Shown: positions 33,794 to 42,591, numbered from the stretch's first letter. The stretch is DNA of 64,000 bases from Nonomuraea soli (GCF_013761175.1 NZ_JACDUR010000010.1:290809-354808), one strand, 5' to 3'. Numbers and translations are program-made. Notes: generated by a model not told the origin, from the letters alone.

Positions 33794-34840
33794 ATGTCAG
33801 ACCGTCCGGTGTTCGTCATCGGCTGCCCGCGTTCCGGGACGACGATGCTGCAGCTCATGCTGCACTCGCACCCGAGGATCGCGGTGGCGCCCGAGACCCG
33901 GTTCGTGATCCCGACCTACACGCGGCGTCGTGCCTTCGGCGACATGCGCGACGCGGCCTGCCGCCAGGCGCTGGCCGAGTGGATCGCCACCGACAAGAGC
34001 ACCAAGTTCAAGGAGCTCGGCCTCGCCAGGGACGCCTTCGTCCAGGAGGCGACCAAGGCGCCCGGCTCGCTGGGCTCGGTGCTGGGCACGGCCTTCCGCA
34101 TGTACGCCGATCGTTTCGGCAAGGCCCGGTGGGGCGACAAGCGGCCCAGCTACGTCAAGCAGGTCGACATCCTCAGGCGCATCTTCCCCGATGCCCAGTT
34201 CATCCACCTGATCAGGGACGGGCGCGACTGCGTCTCGTCGCTGAAGGAGATGCCCTGGTTCACGCTGGACTCCTTCCACGCGATGTCGACCTGGGCCGAG
34301 GCGATCGACTACGGCAACAAGCTGGCCAAGACCCTGCCGGCCGACAGCTACTACGAGCTGCGCTACGAGGATCTGACCGACGATCCGGGCGCCGAGATGC
34401 AGAAGCTCTGCGCCTACCTGGGCGAGGAGTTCGACCCGTCGGTGGTCTCGCCCAAGCAGGCCGCCGACACGGTCGTCCCGCTGCACAAGGTCTGGCACAC
34501 CAACACCCACGGCGAGGTGACCAAGGCCCGCGTGGGCAGCTGGGGCCACCGGCTGGAGGACTGGGAGATCTCGCTCTGCGAGGACATGCTCGGCGCCCGC
34601 CTCCAGGACAAGGGCTACGAGCTGTCGGGCGCGCCGGGACCGGCCAAGGAGCACATCGCCTCGCTGCAGCGGACGATGGCCAAGCGTCGCTCCAACCGCA
34701 GCCGCAAGGCCTTGCGCGACCGGTTCATGCGCCTGCGCGAGCCCGGTCCGGTGGCGGCGCTGCTGACCGAGGAGCAGTGCGCGCTGGCGGGCATCCCGCA
34801 GCAGCGTGCCGAGGCGGAGATGCCTCAGCGCGTGATGTGA
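33794..34840 (+). CDS. Sulfotransferase family protein, copy 2
   Basis: A 348-residue paralogue of the gene at 31997, with the P-loop FVIGCPRSGTTMLQLML, the 3'-phosphate site HLIRDGRDCVSSLKEMPW and YYELRYEDLTDDP. The last ~15 residues are new relative to copy 1. ATG 33794 has GGGGGAT before it, four bases after the previous stop. Its final 16 bases overlap the convergent GT4 gene. The substrate may be a polyol, sugar or lipid product of the partner phosphotransferase. Confidence 0.85.
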   Translation: MSDRPVFVIGCPRSGTTMLQLMLHSHPRIAVAPETRFVIPTYTRRRAFGDMRDAACRQALAEWIATDKSTKFKELGLARDAFVQEATKAPGSLGSVLGTAFRMYADRFGKARWGDKRPSYVKQVDILRRIFPDAQFIHLIRDGRDCVSSLKEMPWFTLDSFHAMSTWAEAIDYGNKLAKTLPADSYYELRYEDLTDDPGAEMQKLCAYLGEEFDPSVVSPKQAADTVVPLHKVWHTNTHGEVTKARVGSWGHRLEDWEISLCEDMLGARLQDKGYELSGAPGPAKEHIASLQRTMAKRRSNRSRKALRDRFMRLREPGPVAALLTEEQCALAGIPQQRAEAEMPQRVM

Positions 34841-35835
34841 GAGAAGAGCACCTCCCAGCGGTCCAGGACCCGGTCGAGCCGGAATCCCGCCGCTTGTGAC
34901 CGAACGGCGGCGCCCAGGCGCCGCCGTTCGTCGTAGGAGGCCATCAACGCGCCGAGCCGTACGGCGAAGCCGTCCACGTCACCGGGCGCGACGAGCGCGG
35001 GCGCGACGGAGCGCACCCCTCCCGAGACGTCGAAGGCCACCGCGGGCACCCCGTGGGCGGCCGCCTCCAGCAGCACCAGCGGCAGCCCCTCGTGCTCGCT
35101 CGACAGTCCGAGCAGCGCGGCGTCGTCGTACTCCGCGGGCATGTCGGCGGCGTGCACCCGGCCGCGGAAGATCACCCGGTCCGCGACGCCCTCGTGCCGG
35201 GCGTGCGCGCGCAGCCGCTCCTCCTCGGGCCCGTCGCCGATGAGATGCAGTTCCCACGGCGGCGCGCTCGCCCTGGCGAAGGCGGTGATGAGGCGGTCGA
35301 ACCGTTTGACCCCCGCCAGCCGCCCCACGCCCAGGACGCGCGGCGTCGTCAGCGTCGAGACGCGCGCCGGCCACTCGCGCAGCGGGTTGGGCATGGCCCA
35401 GGTGTTGGGCAGCAGGGTGTGCTCGGCGAACTGCCAGGCGTCGGCCTCGCTGAGGAAGACCGCCTGGTCGAGCTGGCCGTAGTGCCTGCGGATCGATCCC
35501 AGGTGCCAGGTGCCGCGCGCGTGCTCGTACGAGCCGTGGTACTGCCCGATGCGCCTGAGCCCCGAGCCGTGGCCGGCCAGCCGCGTCACCACGCCCGGCG
35601 AGGTCATCACCAGGAAGCCGTCGGAGGGCAGGATCTTGTCCAGCTTGCCGTCCTTGGCCACCAGGTGGCGGGTGTAGAGCGGGTGCTCGACGTAGCGGAA
35701 GGGCGCCTCGGTGCGCTGCAGCCCGATGACCCGCACGTCGTAGCCGCGCTCGGCCAGGCCCTGGGCCAGGGTGTGGGTGATCTGCTGGATGCCGCCCAGG
35801 GTGTCGGCGTCGATGCAGGCGAACGTCACGCTCAT
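34825..35835 (-). CDS. Glycosyltransferase family 4
   Basis: A 336-residue GT-B enzyme. The N-terminal domain opens SVTFACIDADTLGGIQQITHTLA, with the Gly-Gly acceptor loop. The C-terminal Glycos_transf_1 domain has RVLGVGRLAGVKRFDRLITAFA, LHLIGDGPEEERLR and the E-x7-E motif in SSEHEGLPLVLLEAAAHGVPAVAFD. ATG 35835 overlaps the upstream fusion gene's stop as ATGA, with GGGGGA before it. It likely adds a sugar to the teichoic-acid polymer or linkage unit. Its last 16 bases overlap the sulfotransferase gene. Confidence 0.87.
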   Translation of the reverse strand: MSVTFACIDADTLGGIQQITHTLAQGLAERGYDVRVIGLQRTEAPFRYVEHPLYTRHLVAKDGKLDKILPSDGFLVMTSPGVVTRLAGHGSGLRRIGQYHGSYEHARGTWHLGSIRRHYGQLDQAVFLSEADAWQFAEHTLLPNTWAMPNPLREWPARVSTLTTPRVLGVGRLAGVKRFDRLITAFARASAPPWELHLIGDGPEEERLRAHARHEGVADRVIFRGRVHAADMPAEYDDAALLGLSSEHEGLPLVLLEAAAHGVPAVAFDVSGGVRSVAPALVAPGDVDGFAVRLGALMASYDERRRLGAAVRSQAAGFRLDRVLDRWEVLFSHITR

Positions 35836-38504
35836 CGGGTCCCCCACAGGAAGCCGCCGCCGACCGCGGGCTGCGCGAGCGGCCCGGCGAAGAAGTCGTC
35901 GACGACCCTGGCCGCCGCGTTGCCCCGCTCGTCGGCGCACCACAGCTGCCGCCAGGCCGCGTACCGCTGGGCGTGGGCGCGGTGGACGGCGGGCAGGTCA
36001 CGCAGGGCGGCGACCAGCTCCTCGGTGGTGAAGAGGCACGGTCCTGGGGCGATCGAGGGCAGGTCGTGGTAGACGCCGCGCTCGTTGCGCCGGTAGTCGT
36101 CCCAGTCGTCGATGTAGAACAGCATCGGCTTGCCCGTCACGGCGTAGTCGCTGCTGACAGAGGAGTAGTCGGTCAGCAGCGCGTCGGAGATCAGCATCAG
36201 GTCGTTGATCTCCGGGTACGAGCCCGCCGGCCGGACGAAGTGCCTCACCCGCTGCGGCACCTTGTACTTCTCCACGGGGTGCGTGCGCAGCACCAGCACC
36301 CACTCGTCGGCCAGCTCCTCGGCCAGCAGGTCCAGGTCGACCCTGACCGATCGGCCGGAGAACTTGGCGGCGTCGCGGTAGGTGGGCGCGTAGAGCAGCA
36401 CCTTCTTGCCCGGCGGGATCTCCAGCCGTTCCCGCACGCCCTGCGGAGTCTCGCCGCGCACCAGCGCGTCGCAGCGGGGCGTGCCGTACCTCAGGAGCGG
36501 TCCGGCGTAACGGTTGGCGGTGACGAAGATGCGCTCGAACTCGGCGCCGGGGGAGACCAGCGCGTCCCAGCGCGCGATCGCGTCGCGCCACTGGTCGCGC
36601 GGCTGGGCGAAGTCGGCGCGCAGGTCAGGGGCGTCGAAGCCGATCGACTTGATGCCCTGGCCGTGCCAGGTCTGCAGGTAGCGGGTGCCGCGCGGTTTGG
36701 GATAGTCGAGCGGGAAGCCGTGGCTGTCGACCCAGTAGGCGGCCCTGGCCATCGTCCAGATGTAGCGCCAGCTGCTGCGCCGTACGATGGCCGCGTCCTT
36801 GGGGAAGTTCTCCTTGTTGCGCGCGGCCGACCAGACGACTGCCACCGGCAGCCCGCGTCGCCGCAGCTCCTCGTACAGGGCGCGCGGGCTGCCGGTGTAT
36901 CCCTTTCCGCAGTCGGACTCGAACAGCGCGAGGTCCTTCTTGCGAGGGACTACCCGGATCAGCACCTTGTAGACCTTGAGTTTCATCGCCGGGGTGCTCC
37001 AGCGTTTGAGCAGCTTCCTGGCGGTACGGCGCAGCAGCGACGGCCGCGGCTTCGGCGCGTGCACGCGCAGGAACGCCGAGCGCCCCTCCGGCCGCACGGT
37101 GACCTCGCCCACCCGTACCGGTTCGGCCCGCGGGTCGATCAGCAGCCGGTCGGTGGTGGTGCGCCCGTCGGCCAGGCGGGTGAAGCCGATGCGCGGGTCG
37201 CCGCTCTTGCTGGGCACGAACGAGATCTCGCTGATGTAGCACCCGTCGCCGGAGTGCCGGGGCTCGATCGGCACCTTGGTGCCGCCGAGCTGGAGGAAGG
37301 CCTTCCATCCGGTGGGCAGCGCCCCGAAGGGGTCGTAGGTGCGCACGGTCATGGTGACCCGCCGGCCGTCGGTGGCCAGGTCGGTGACCTCGTGGCGCAG
37401 CCGGGAGGCGGTGTAGGGCAGTTCGGCCAGGCGCAGCGCCGTGATGTCGGTGCCGGGCCCGACGGAGGTGCCCCAGTAGGTGCGCCCGTTCTGCTGGGTG
37501 GCCTGGCGCGGCGGCGCCTTGGGGCCGGTGAGCGAGCGGGCGGCGACCGTGAGGTCCTCGACGCGCTCGTCGAGGATCAGCTGGGCGCAGACCTTGACCA
37601 TGGGGTCGGTGCGGTCGAGGACCTCCTGCGGGACGGTGGCCAGGTACGGGCGCACCACCGCGGCGAACTCCTTGACCCAGACCTCCTCGCGCGAGGGGAT
37701 CGGGTGCAGGTAGACGGGCAGGTCCTGGCGCAGGAAGCGGTGCTGGCGCTCGGGGACCAGGTGGCTGAGGCCGTGGTCGGCCAGGATGCGGTCGGCGGCG
37801 AAGGCCGCGTCGATCCGCTGGCGCACGTTGGCCATCTCGTGGTGGCTGAGCGAGATCGAGCTGTCGTCGGCCGCCCGGTGCCACAGATAGATGACCCATG
37901 GGACGACGGCGAAGCGGGTGGCCACGCTGTACAGCTCGGCGGCGAAGACGTGGTCCTCGAAGTGCACGCCCTCGGGGAAGCGCAGGGCCTTGGAGCGCAG
38001 GAAGGCGACGTCGTAGAGCTTGTTGGTGGTGAAGCTGTCGACGAACAGCTCGGGCTCGGCCTCGATGCCCTCGACGACGCGGCGCGGGGCGAACAGCGAG
38101 GGGTAGTAGCGCTGCTGCTTGCCGGTCGCCTCGTAGAAGCGCGAGATCTGTCCGGAGACGAACTCGGCGCCGGTGCGCTCGATCTCGGTGAGCAGGCTCT
38201 TGCACGCGTGCCTGGTCAGCCGGTCGTCGCTGTCGAGGAACATGATGTACGGCGAGAGCGCCGCGTCGATCCCGTCGTTGCGCGGGGCTCCGCAGCCGCC
38301 GCTGTTGACCTTCCTGCGCAGGTAGCGCACGCGGTTGTCCTCGGCCATGAGCTGCCGCGCCACCTGCTCGGTGCCGTCGGTGCTCGCGTCGTCGGCGATG
38401 ATCACTTCGAGGTTGCGCAACGACTGGTCGAGGACGGAACGCACGGCCCTGGGCAGGCGGGCCGCGTCGTTGTGGGCGATCACGACAACGCTGCAGTCCG
38501 GCAT
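35832..38504 (-). CDS. GT2 / CDP-glycerol(ribitol) phosphotransferase fusion (TagF-type polymerase)
   Basis: An 890-residue two-enzyme protein. Residues 1-~320 are a GT-A family 2 domain: VVVIAHNDAARLPRA, ADDASTDGTEQ, NSGGCGAPRNDGID, metal site DSD in FLDSDDRL, and HFEDHVFAAE. A beta-rich linker spans ~340-500. Residues ~520-870 are a Glyphos_transf domain with RYLQTWHGQGIKSIG (catalytic His), LLYAPTYRDA, VLRTHPVEKY and LLTDYSSVSSDYAVTGKPMLFY. This is the canonical polymerase type that builds poly(glycerol- or ribitol-phosphate), here joined to a glycosyltransferase that could glycosylate units as they are added. With the CDP-ribitol gene nearby, ribitol is the likelier donor. It is the first gene of a two-gene operon. 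Confidence 0.85.
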   Translation of the reverse strand: MPDCSVVVIAHNDAARLPRAVRSVLDQSLRNLEVIIADDASTDGTEQVARQLMAEDNRVRYLRRKVNSGGCGAPRNDGIDAALSPYIMFLDSDDRLTRHACKSLLTEIERTGAEFVSGQISRFYEATGKQQRYYPSLFAPRRVVEGIEAEPELFVDSFTTNKLYDVAFLRSKALRFPEGVHFEDHVFAAELYSVATRFAVVPWVIYLWHRAADDSSISLSHHEMANVRQRIDAAFAADRILADHGLSHLVPERQHRFLRQDLPVYLHPIPSREEVWVKEFAAVVRPYLATVPQEVLDRTDPMVKVCAQLILDERVEDLTVAARSLTGPKAPPRQATQQNGRTYWGTSVGPGTDITALRLAELPYTASRLRHEVTDLATDGRRVTMTVRTYDPFGALPTGWKAFLQLGGTKVPIEPRHSGDGCYISEISFVPSKSGDPRIGFTRLADGRTTTDRLLIDPRAEPVRVGEVTVRPEGRSAFLRVHAPKPRPSLLRRTARKLLKRWSTPAMKLKVYKVLIRVVPRKKDLALFESDCGKGYTGSPRALYEELRRRGLPVAVVWSAARNKENFPKDAAIVRRSSWRYIWTMARAAYWVDSHGFPLDYPKPRGTRYLQTWHGQGIKSIGFDAPDLRADFAQPRDQWRDAIARWDALVSPGAEFERIFVTANRYAGPLLRYGTPRCDALVRGETPQGVRERLEIPPGKKVLLYAPTYRDAAKFSGRSVRVDLDLLAEELADEWVLVLRTHPVEKYKVPQRVRHFVRPAGSYPEINDLMLISDALLTDYSSVSSDYAVTGKPMLFYIDDWDDYRRNERGVYHDLPSIAPGPCLFTTEELVAALRDLPAVHRAHAQRYAAWRQLWCADERGNAAARVVDDFFAGPLAQPAVGGGFLWGTR

Positions 38505-38596
38505 GCCTGATTCCCCCCGAATCGTTCACTCTTCGAGGAAAGGCATTCCCGTACGTCGGGCGAAGTGTCCGGACTTGCCGCGACTTGCCGGGACTT

Positions 38597-39286
38597 TTAC
38601 CGGAAAAGCCGCCTGATGACCCAGATGAGCAACGCCACGACCGCCAGCGCGCCGACCACCGGCGCCACCCGCTTGATCAGCGGGGCTCCGGCGATCTCCA
38701 GCAGGTCGAGCGCCTCCTCGTCGGGGGTGCGCGAGGTGCGCAGCGTGCCAGGGACCGCCGTCAGGTGCCGCTCGCCCTCGTCGGCCGTCGCTGTGGGTTG
38801 CGGCTCGGCCGCGAGGGCCTCGACGTCGTTCTCCTGGTTGCCCGCCAGCAGGTCGGCCAGGTTGGCGGCGAAGCGGTCGATCAGCTTCGACCCGACCTCC
38901 TGCATCACGCCGCGGCCGAACTGAGCGGGGCGGCCGGTGACGTTGAACATGGTCTCGACCTTGACGGCCGTCCGGTCGCCGTCGGGGGCCAGCCGGGCGT
39001 TGACGGTGGCCTCGGCCGTACCCGAACCCCTGGCCTCCTTGCCCCCGGCCTTGAGCCGGATGCTGTAGGAGTCCTTGTCGATCTCCTCGAAGCGCGCCGA
39101 CCCCCGGTAGGTCACGGTGATCGGCCCGACCTTGACCTTCATCCTGCCGGTGAACTCGTCGCCCTCGACGATGTCGAGTGCCGCGCCGGGCAGGCAGGGC
39201 GCCACCCGCTCGACGTCCAGCAGCACCGCCCAGGCCTGCTCGACAGGAACCGGGACCGAGAACTCGTGCTCGAACCTCATCGCCAT
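38597..39286 (-). CDS. CoxG-like SRPBCC protein with C-terminal membrane anchor
   Basis: A 229-residue protein. Residues 1-150 form the CoxG domain (START/SRPBCC fold): FEHEFSVPVPVEQAWAVLLD, APCLPGAAL, FNVTGRPAQFGRGVMQEVG. An acidic linker follows and a single helix near residues 205-222 ends in basic IRRLFR. CoxG recruits CO dehydrogenase to the membrane in Oligotropha; the anchor agrees with that job. It is downstream of the FAD subunit gene but a strong hairpin (39323-39365) lies between, so its expression may be lower or separate. Confidence 0.83.
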   Translation of the reverse strand: MAMRFEHEFSVPVPVEQAWAVLLDVERVAPCLPGAALDIVEGDEFTGRMKVKVGPITVTYRGSARFEEIDKDSYSIRLKAGGKEARGSGTAEATVNARLAPDGDRTAVKVETMFNVTGRPAQFGRGVMQEVGSKLIDRFAANLADLLAGNQENDVEALAAEPQPTATADEGERHLTAVPGTLRTSRTPDEEALDLLEIAGAPLIKRVAPVVGALAVVALLIWVIRRLFR

Positions 39287-39322
39287 GACCGCTCCTTCTG
39301 CCTAAGTGCGACATTACGCTGT

Positions 39323-39365
39323 GGAAGGGGCATCCGGGAGGGATGCCCGCCCGGATGCCCCTTCC
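39323..39365. terminator. Hairpin between the FAD-subunit and CoxG-like genes
   Basis: GGAAGGGGCATCCGGG (39323-39338) and its perfect complement at 39350-39365 form a 16-base-pair stem with an 11-base loop. There is no T-run, which is common in GC-rich actinomycetes. It should terminate or attenuate transcription from the oxidoreductase operon before the CoxG-like gene. Confidence 0.75.
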
Positions 39366-39370
39366 CGCGA

Positions 39371-40213
39371 TCAGGGCGACCCGGCGGCGGCACGGACCGC
39401 CCGGTGGGTCAGCACCTGGGCCAGATGGCGCCGGTAGTCCGCCTGCGCGTGCAGGTCGGACGGGGGCGAGGTGTCCTCGGCCGCGTGCGCGCACGCCTGC
39501 CGCACCGCCTCGCCCAGGTCGAGGTCCCGCAGGCGGGCCTCGGTCTCTCGGGCGCGGACCGGGACCGAGCCCATGTTCGTCAGCCCGATGCGCGCCTCGG
39601 CGATCGATCCGTTGGAGCGGCGTACGGCCGCCGCCACGCCGACGATCGCCCAGGCCTGGGCCGTACGGTGGAACTTCTCGTAGTGGAACCCCCAGCCAGG
39701 ACCGAGCTTGGGCACCTTGATCCCGACCAGGATCTCGCCCGGGTGCATCGCCGACTCCAGGTAGTCGACGAAGAACTCCGAGGCCGGGATCTCGCGTTCC
39801 GAGGTGACCAGGATCGCGTCCAGGGCGAGTGCCACCGCGGGAAGGTCTCCCGCCGGGTCGGCATGCGCCAGGGAGCCGCCGAACGTGCCGCGGTGCCGTA
39901 CGGCGGGGTCGGCCACGGTGGCGGCGGCCAGAGCCACGAGCGGGCACGCGTCACGGATCACGCCCGAGCGCACGACCTCGTCGTGGGTGACCGCGGCGCC
40001 GATGAAGACGTGGTCACCCCGGTCGTGCACCCCCTGCAACTCGCTCAGCCTGCCGACGTCCACCAGCAGGGTCGGATAGGTCAGGCGCAGGCGCAGCAGC
40101 GGCAGCAGCGACTGGCCGCCGGCGATGACCTTGGCGTCGTCGTCGCCTGCCAGCGCCTGGCTCGCCTCCTGCACGCTGGTCGGTCTCACGTAGTCGAACT
40201 GGGCCGGGATCAC
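39371..40213 (-). CDS. Molybdenum hydroxylase FAD-binding subunit (CoxM/CutM family)
   Basis: A 280-residue flavoprotein subunit that passes electrons from the 2Fe-2S subunit to an acceptor. The FAD motifs are VIAGGQSLLPLLRLRL (residues ~28-43, the 'AGGxSL' loop) and RHRGTFGGSLAHADPAGDLP (the 'TxGG' loop). The C-terminal CO_deh_flav_C region follows. The start is GTG 40213, overlapping the large-subunit stop as GTGA. It is third in the order small-large-medium; Oligotropha coxMSL has medium first. Confidence 0.88.
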   Translation of the reverse strand: MIPAQFDYVRPTSVQEASQALAGDDDAKVIAGGQSLLPLLRLRLTYPTLLVDVGRLSELQGVHDRGDHVFIGAAVTHDEVVRSGVIRDACPLVALAAATVADPAVRHRGTFGGSLAHADPAGDLPAVALALDAILVTSEREIPASEFFVDYLESAMHPGEILVGIKVPKLGPGWGFHYEKFHRTAQAWAIVGVAAAVRRSNGSIAEARIGLTNMGSVPVRARETEARLRDLDLGEAVRQACAHAAEDTSPPSDLHAQADYRRHLAQVLTHRAVRAAAGSP

Positions 40214-42591
40214 TGCAGGGCCCTCCAGACTCGCTCGGGTGTGCACGGCATCTGGATGTCGTGCACACCCTGCGGGCGCAGCGCGTCCACGACGGCGTTC
40301 ACGACGGCGGGAGTGGAGGCGATCGTGCCCGCCTCGCCGACACCCTTGACGCCCAGCGGGTTGCTGGTGGCAGGGGTCTCGGTCCTGTCGGTGACGAAGG
40401 TGGGCAGGTCCGCCGCGCTCGGGAGCAGGTAGTCGGCCATCGTGCTGGTCAGCAGGTTGCCCTCGGCGTCGTAGACGGCCTCCTCGAACAGGGCCTGAGC
40501 GATGCCCTGCGCGATGCCGCCGTGCACCTGACCCTCGACGATCAGCGGGTTGACCACCCGGCCGACGTCGTCCACGGCCACATAGGAGCGGATCTTCGTC
40601 TGGCCCGTCTCGGTATCGACCTCGACCGCGCACAGGTGGGTGCCGTGCGGGTAGGAGAAGTTCTCCGGGTCGATCGTGGCGTCGGCGTCGAGCCTGGGCT
40701 CCATGCCGTCGGGCAGGTCGTGGGCGGCGAAGGCGGCCAGCGTCAGCTCCTGGATGGTCTTCTGCTGGCTGGTGCCCTTGACCTTGAACGCGCCCTGGGA
40801 GAACTCGATGTCGTCCGGCGAGCACTCCAGGGTGTGCGCGGCCAGCCGCCTGGCCTTCTCCTTGACCTTCTCGCACGCCTGCAGCACGGCCATGCCGCCC
40901 ACGACCAGGCTGCGCGAGCCGTACGTGTCCATGCCCTTGTGCGAGATCGCCGTGTCGCCGTGCAGGACCGAGACGTCCTCGTACGGCACGCCGAGCGCGT
41001 CGGCGACGATCTGGCTCCAGGCGGTCTCGTGCCCCTGTCCGTGGGCCGAGCTGCCGGTGACCACCTCGACCTTCCCGGTGGGCAGCATGCGGACGGAGCC
41101 GTGCTCCCAGCCGCCCGCTCCGTAGCTCAGCGAGCCCAGCACCCGGCTCGGCGCCAGGCCGCACATCTCGGTGTAGGTGCTGATCCCGAGTCCGAGCTGC
41201 ACGGGATCACCACGGTCGCGCCGGTCGGCCTGTTCCGCCCGCAGCTTGTCGTAGCCGAACAGGGCCATCGCCCGGTCCGTCGCCGCCTCGTAGTTGCCCG
41301 AGTCGTAGGTGAGCCCCGCGATCGTGGTGTAGGGGAACTCCTCGTGCTTGATCCAGTTGAGCCTGCGCACCTGCATCGGATCGAGCTTGAGCTCGTGCGC
41401 CAGCTCGTCGATCGCCCGCTCCAGCGCGTAGGTCGCCTCGGGACGTCCCGCCCCGCGGTAGGCGTCGGTGGGCATCTTGGTGGTGAAGACGCCGGTGCAG
41501 GCGAAGTCGTAGGCGTCCATCTTGTAGATGCCGTTGTACATGAACGCGCCCAGCAGCGGCACGCCCGGTGTGACCAGCATCAGATAGGCGCCCATGTCGG
41601 CCAGCAGGTCCACCTTGATGCCGCGGATGCGGCCGTCGCCCTCGGCGGCGATCATGATGTGCTGGATCTGGTCACGCCCGTGGTGCACGGTCAGGTTGCC
41701 CTCGGAGCGGCTCTCGGTCCACTTCACCGGCTTGCCCAGGCGCCTGGCCAGCAGCAGGCAGAGCACCTCCTCCGCGGTCACCTGCAGCTTGGAGCCGAAT
41801 CCGCCGCCCACGTCCGGGGCGATCACGCGGATCATGTGCTCGGGGATGCCGGTGGTCGCGGCCAGCAGGAAGCGCAGGATGTGCGGGATCTGGGTGGCCG
41901 ACCACATCGTGAAGCTCTGGCCGTCGGTGGTGCAGACGACCGCGCGCGGTTCCATGGCGGTGGGAATCAGCCGCTGCTGGACGTAGGTGCGGTCGATCAC
42001 CACCGGAGCGTCGCGGAACGCCTCGTCGATGTCGCCCTGGCCGAACTTCCAGGTGAAGGCCTGGTTGCCCTGGTCGTGCACCTTGGGGCTGGTACCGGTC
42101 AGCGCCTCGTTCATGTCGAGCACCGCGGGCAGCGGCTCGTAGTCGACCTCGATCGCCTCCAGAGCGTCGGCGGCCTGGTAGCGGCTGGTGGCCACGACGC
42201 ACGCGACCGCCTCGCCGACGTATCGAACCTCCTCGTAGGCCATCGGCGGGTGGTCGGGGATGACGATGTCCTCGCTGACCGGCCACGCGCACGGCAGGCT
42301 GCCCTGCTCGGCGGCGAAGTCGCGGCCGCTGAAGGCCGCCACCACGCCGGGCAGCTGCCTGGCCGCCTCGACGTCGACGCGCGTGATCCTCGCGTGCGCC
42401 ATCGGGCTGCGCAGGAACTGCACGTAGAGCATGCCGGGCAGCTGGATGTTGTCGGTCCACTGGGTCCTGCCGGTCAGCAGGCGGGCGTCCTCCTTGCGAC
42501 GGCGTGCCCTGCCCACCTCGTGGGAGGCCTGCTTCGGCTCGGTGGGGACGTCGGCCTGCTCGGCGATCGCCGCGGGGTCGATCTCGCTCAT
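40210..42591 (-). CDS. Molybdenum hydroxylase large subunit, form II (AYRGAGR) CoxL-like
   Basis: A 793-residue catalytic subunit binding molybdopterin-cytosine dinucleotide. It has the Ald_Xan_dh_C N-terminal region (RYVGEAVACVVA), VIAPDVGGGFGSK (cofactor loop), a near-C-terminal GVKGVGEAGTIAS with the catalytic Glu, and AYRGAGR at residues 377-383. Form I CO dehydrogenases carry AYxCSFR with a Cys that binds Cu; this protein has no Cys there, so it is form II and may oxidise something other than CO (purine, nicotinate-like or other heterocycle). ATG 42591 overlaps the small-subunit stop as ATGA. Confidence 0.88.
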   Translation of the reverse strand: MSEIDPAAIAEQADVPTEPKQASHEVGRARRRKEDARLLTGRTQWTDNIQLPGMLYVQFLRSPMAHARITRVDVEAARQLPGVVAAFSGRDFAAEQGSLPCAWPVSEDIVIPDHPPMAYEEVRYVGEAVACVVATSRYQAADALEAIEVDYEPLPAVLDMNEALTGTSPKVHDQGNQAFTWKFGQGDIDEAFRDAPVVIDRTYVQQRLIPTAMEPRAVVCTTDGQSFTMWSATQIPHILRFLLAATTGIPEHMIRVIAPDVGGGFGSKLQVTAEEVLCLLLARRLGKPVKWTESRSEGNLTVHHGRDQIQHIMIAAEGDGRIRGIKVDLLADMGAYLMLVTPGVPLLGAFMYNGIYKMDAYDFACTGVFTTKMPTDAYRGAGRPEATYALERAIDELAHELKLDPMQVRRLNWIKHEEFPYTTIAGLTYDSGNYEAATDRAMALFGYDKLRAEQADRRDRGDPVQLGLGISTYTEMCGLAPSRVLGSLSYGAGGWEHGSVRMLPTGKVEVVTGSSAHGQGHETAWSQIVADALGVPYEDVSVLHGDTAISHKGMDTYGSRSLVVGGMAVLQACEKVKEKARRLAAHTLECSPDDIEFSQGAFKVKGTSQQKTIQELTLAAFAAHDLPDGMEPRLDADATIDPENFSYPHGTHLCAVEVDTETGQTKIRSYVAVDDVGRVVNPLIVEGQVHGGIAQGIAQALFEEAVYDAEGNLLTSTMADYLLPSAADLPTFVTDRTETPATSNPLGVKGVGEAGTIASTPAVVNAVVDALRPQGVHDIQMPCTPERVWRALQ

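Larger units (their letters stand above)
31273..34840 (+). repeat. Tandem duplication of a two-gene module
   Basis: The pair CDP-alcohol phosphotransferase + sulfotransferase occurs twice in direct orientation (31273-33004 and 33004-34840). Both proteins of unit 2 align with unit 1 along their whole lengths, with long runs of identical residues such as LFYVSFLVDCVDGKIARLKG and MSDRPVFVIGC. Differences are spread throughout, so the duplication is not recent, or the copies have diverged by selection. Confidence 0.85.

Noticed and set aside
38566..38596. Direct repeats of GACTTGCCG after the CoxG-like gene
   Set aside because: Only two to three imperfect 9-base copies; too short to separate from chance.
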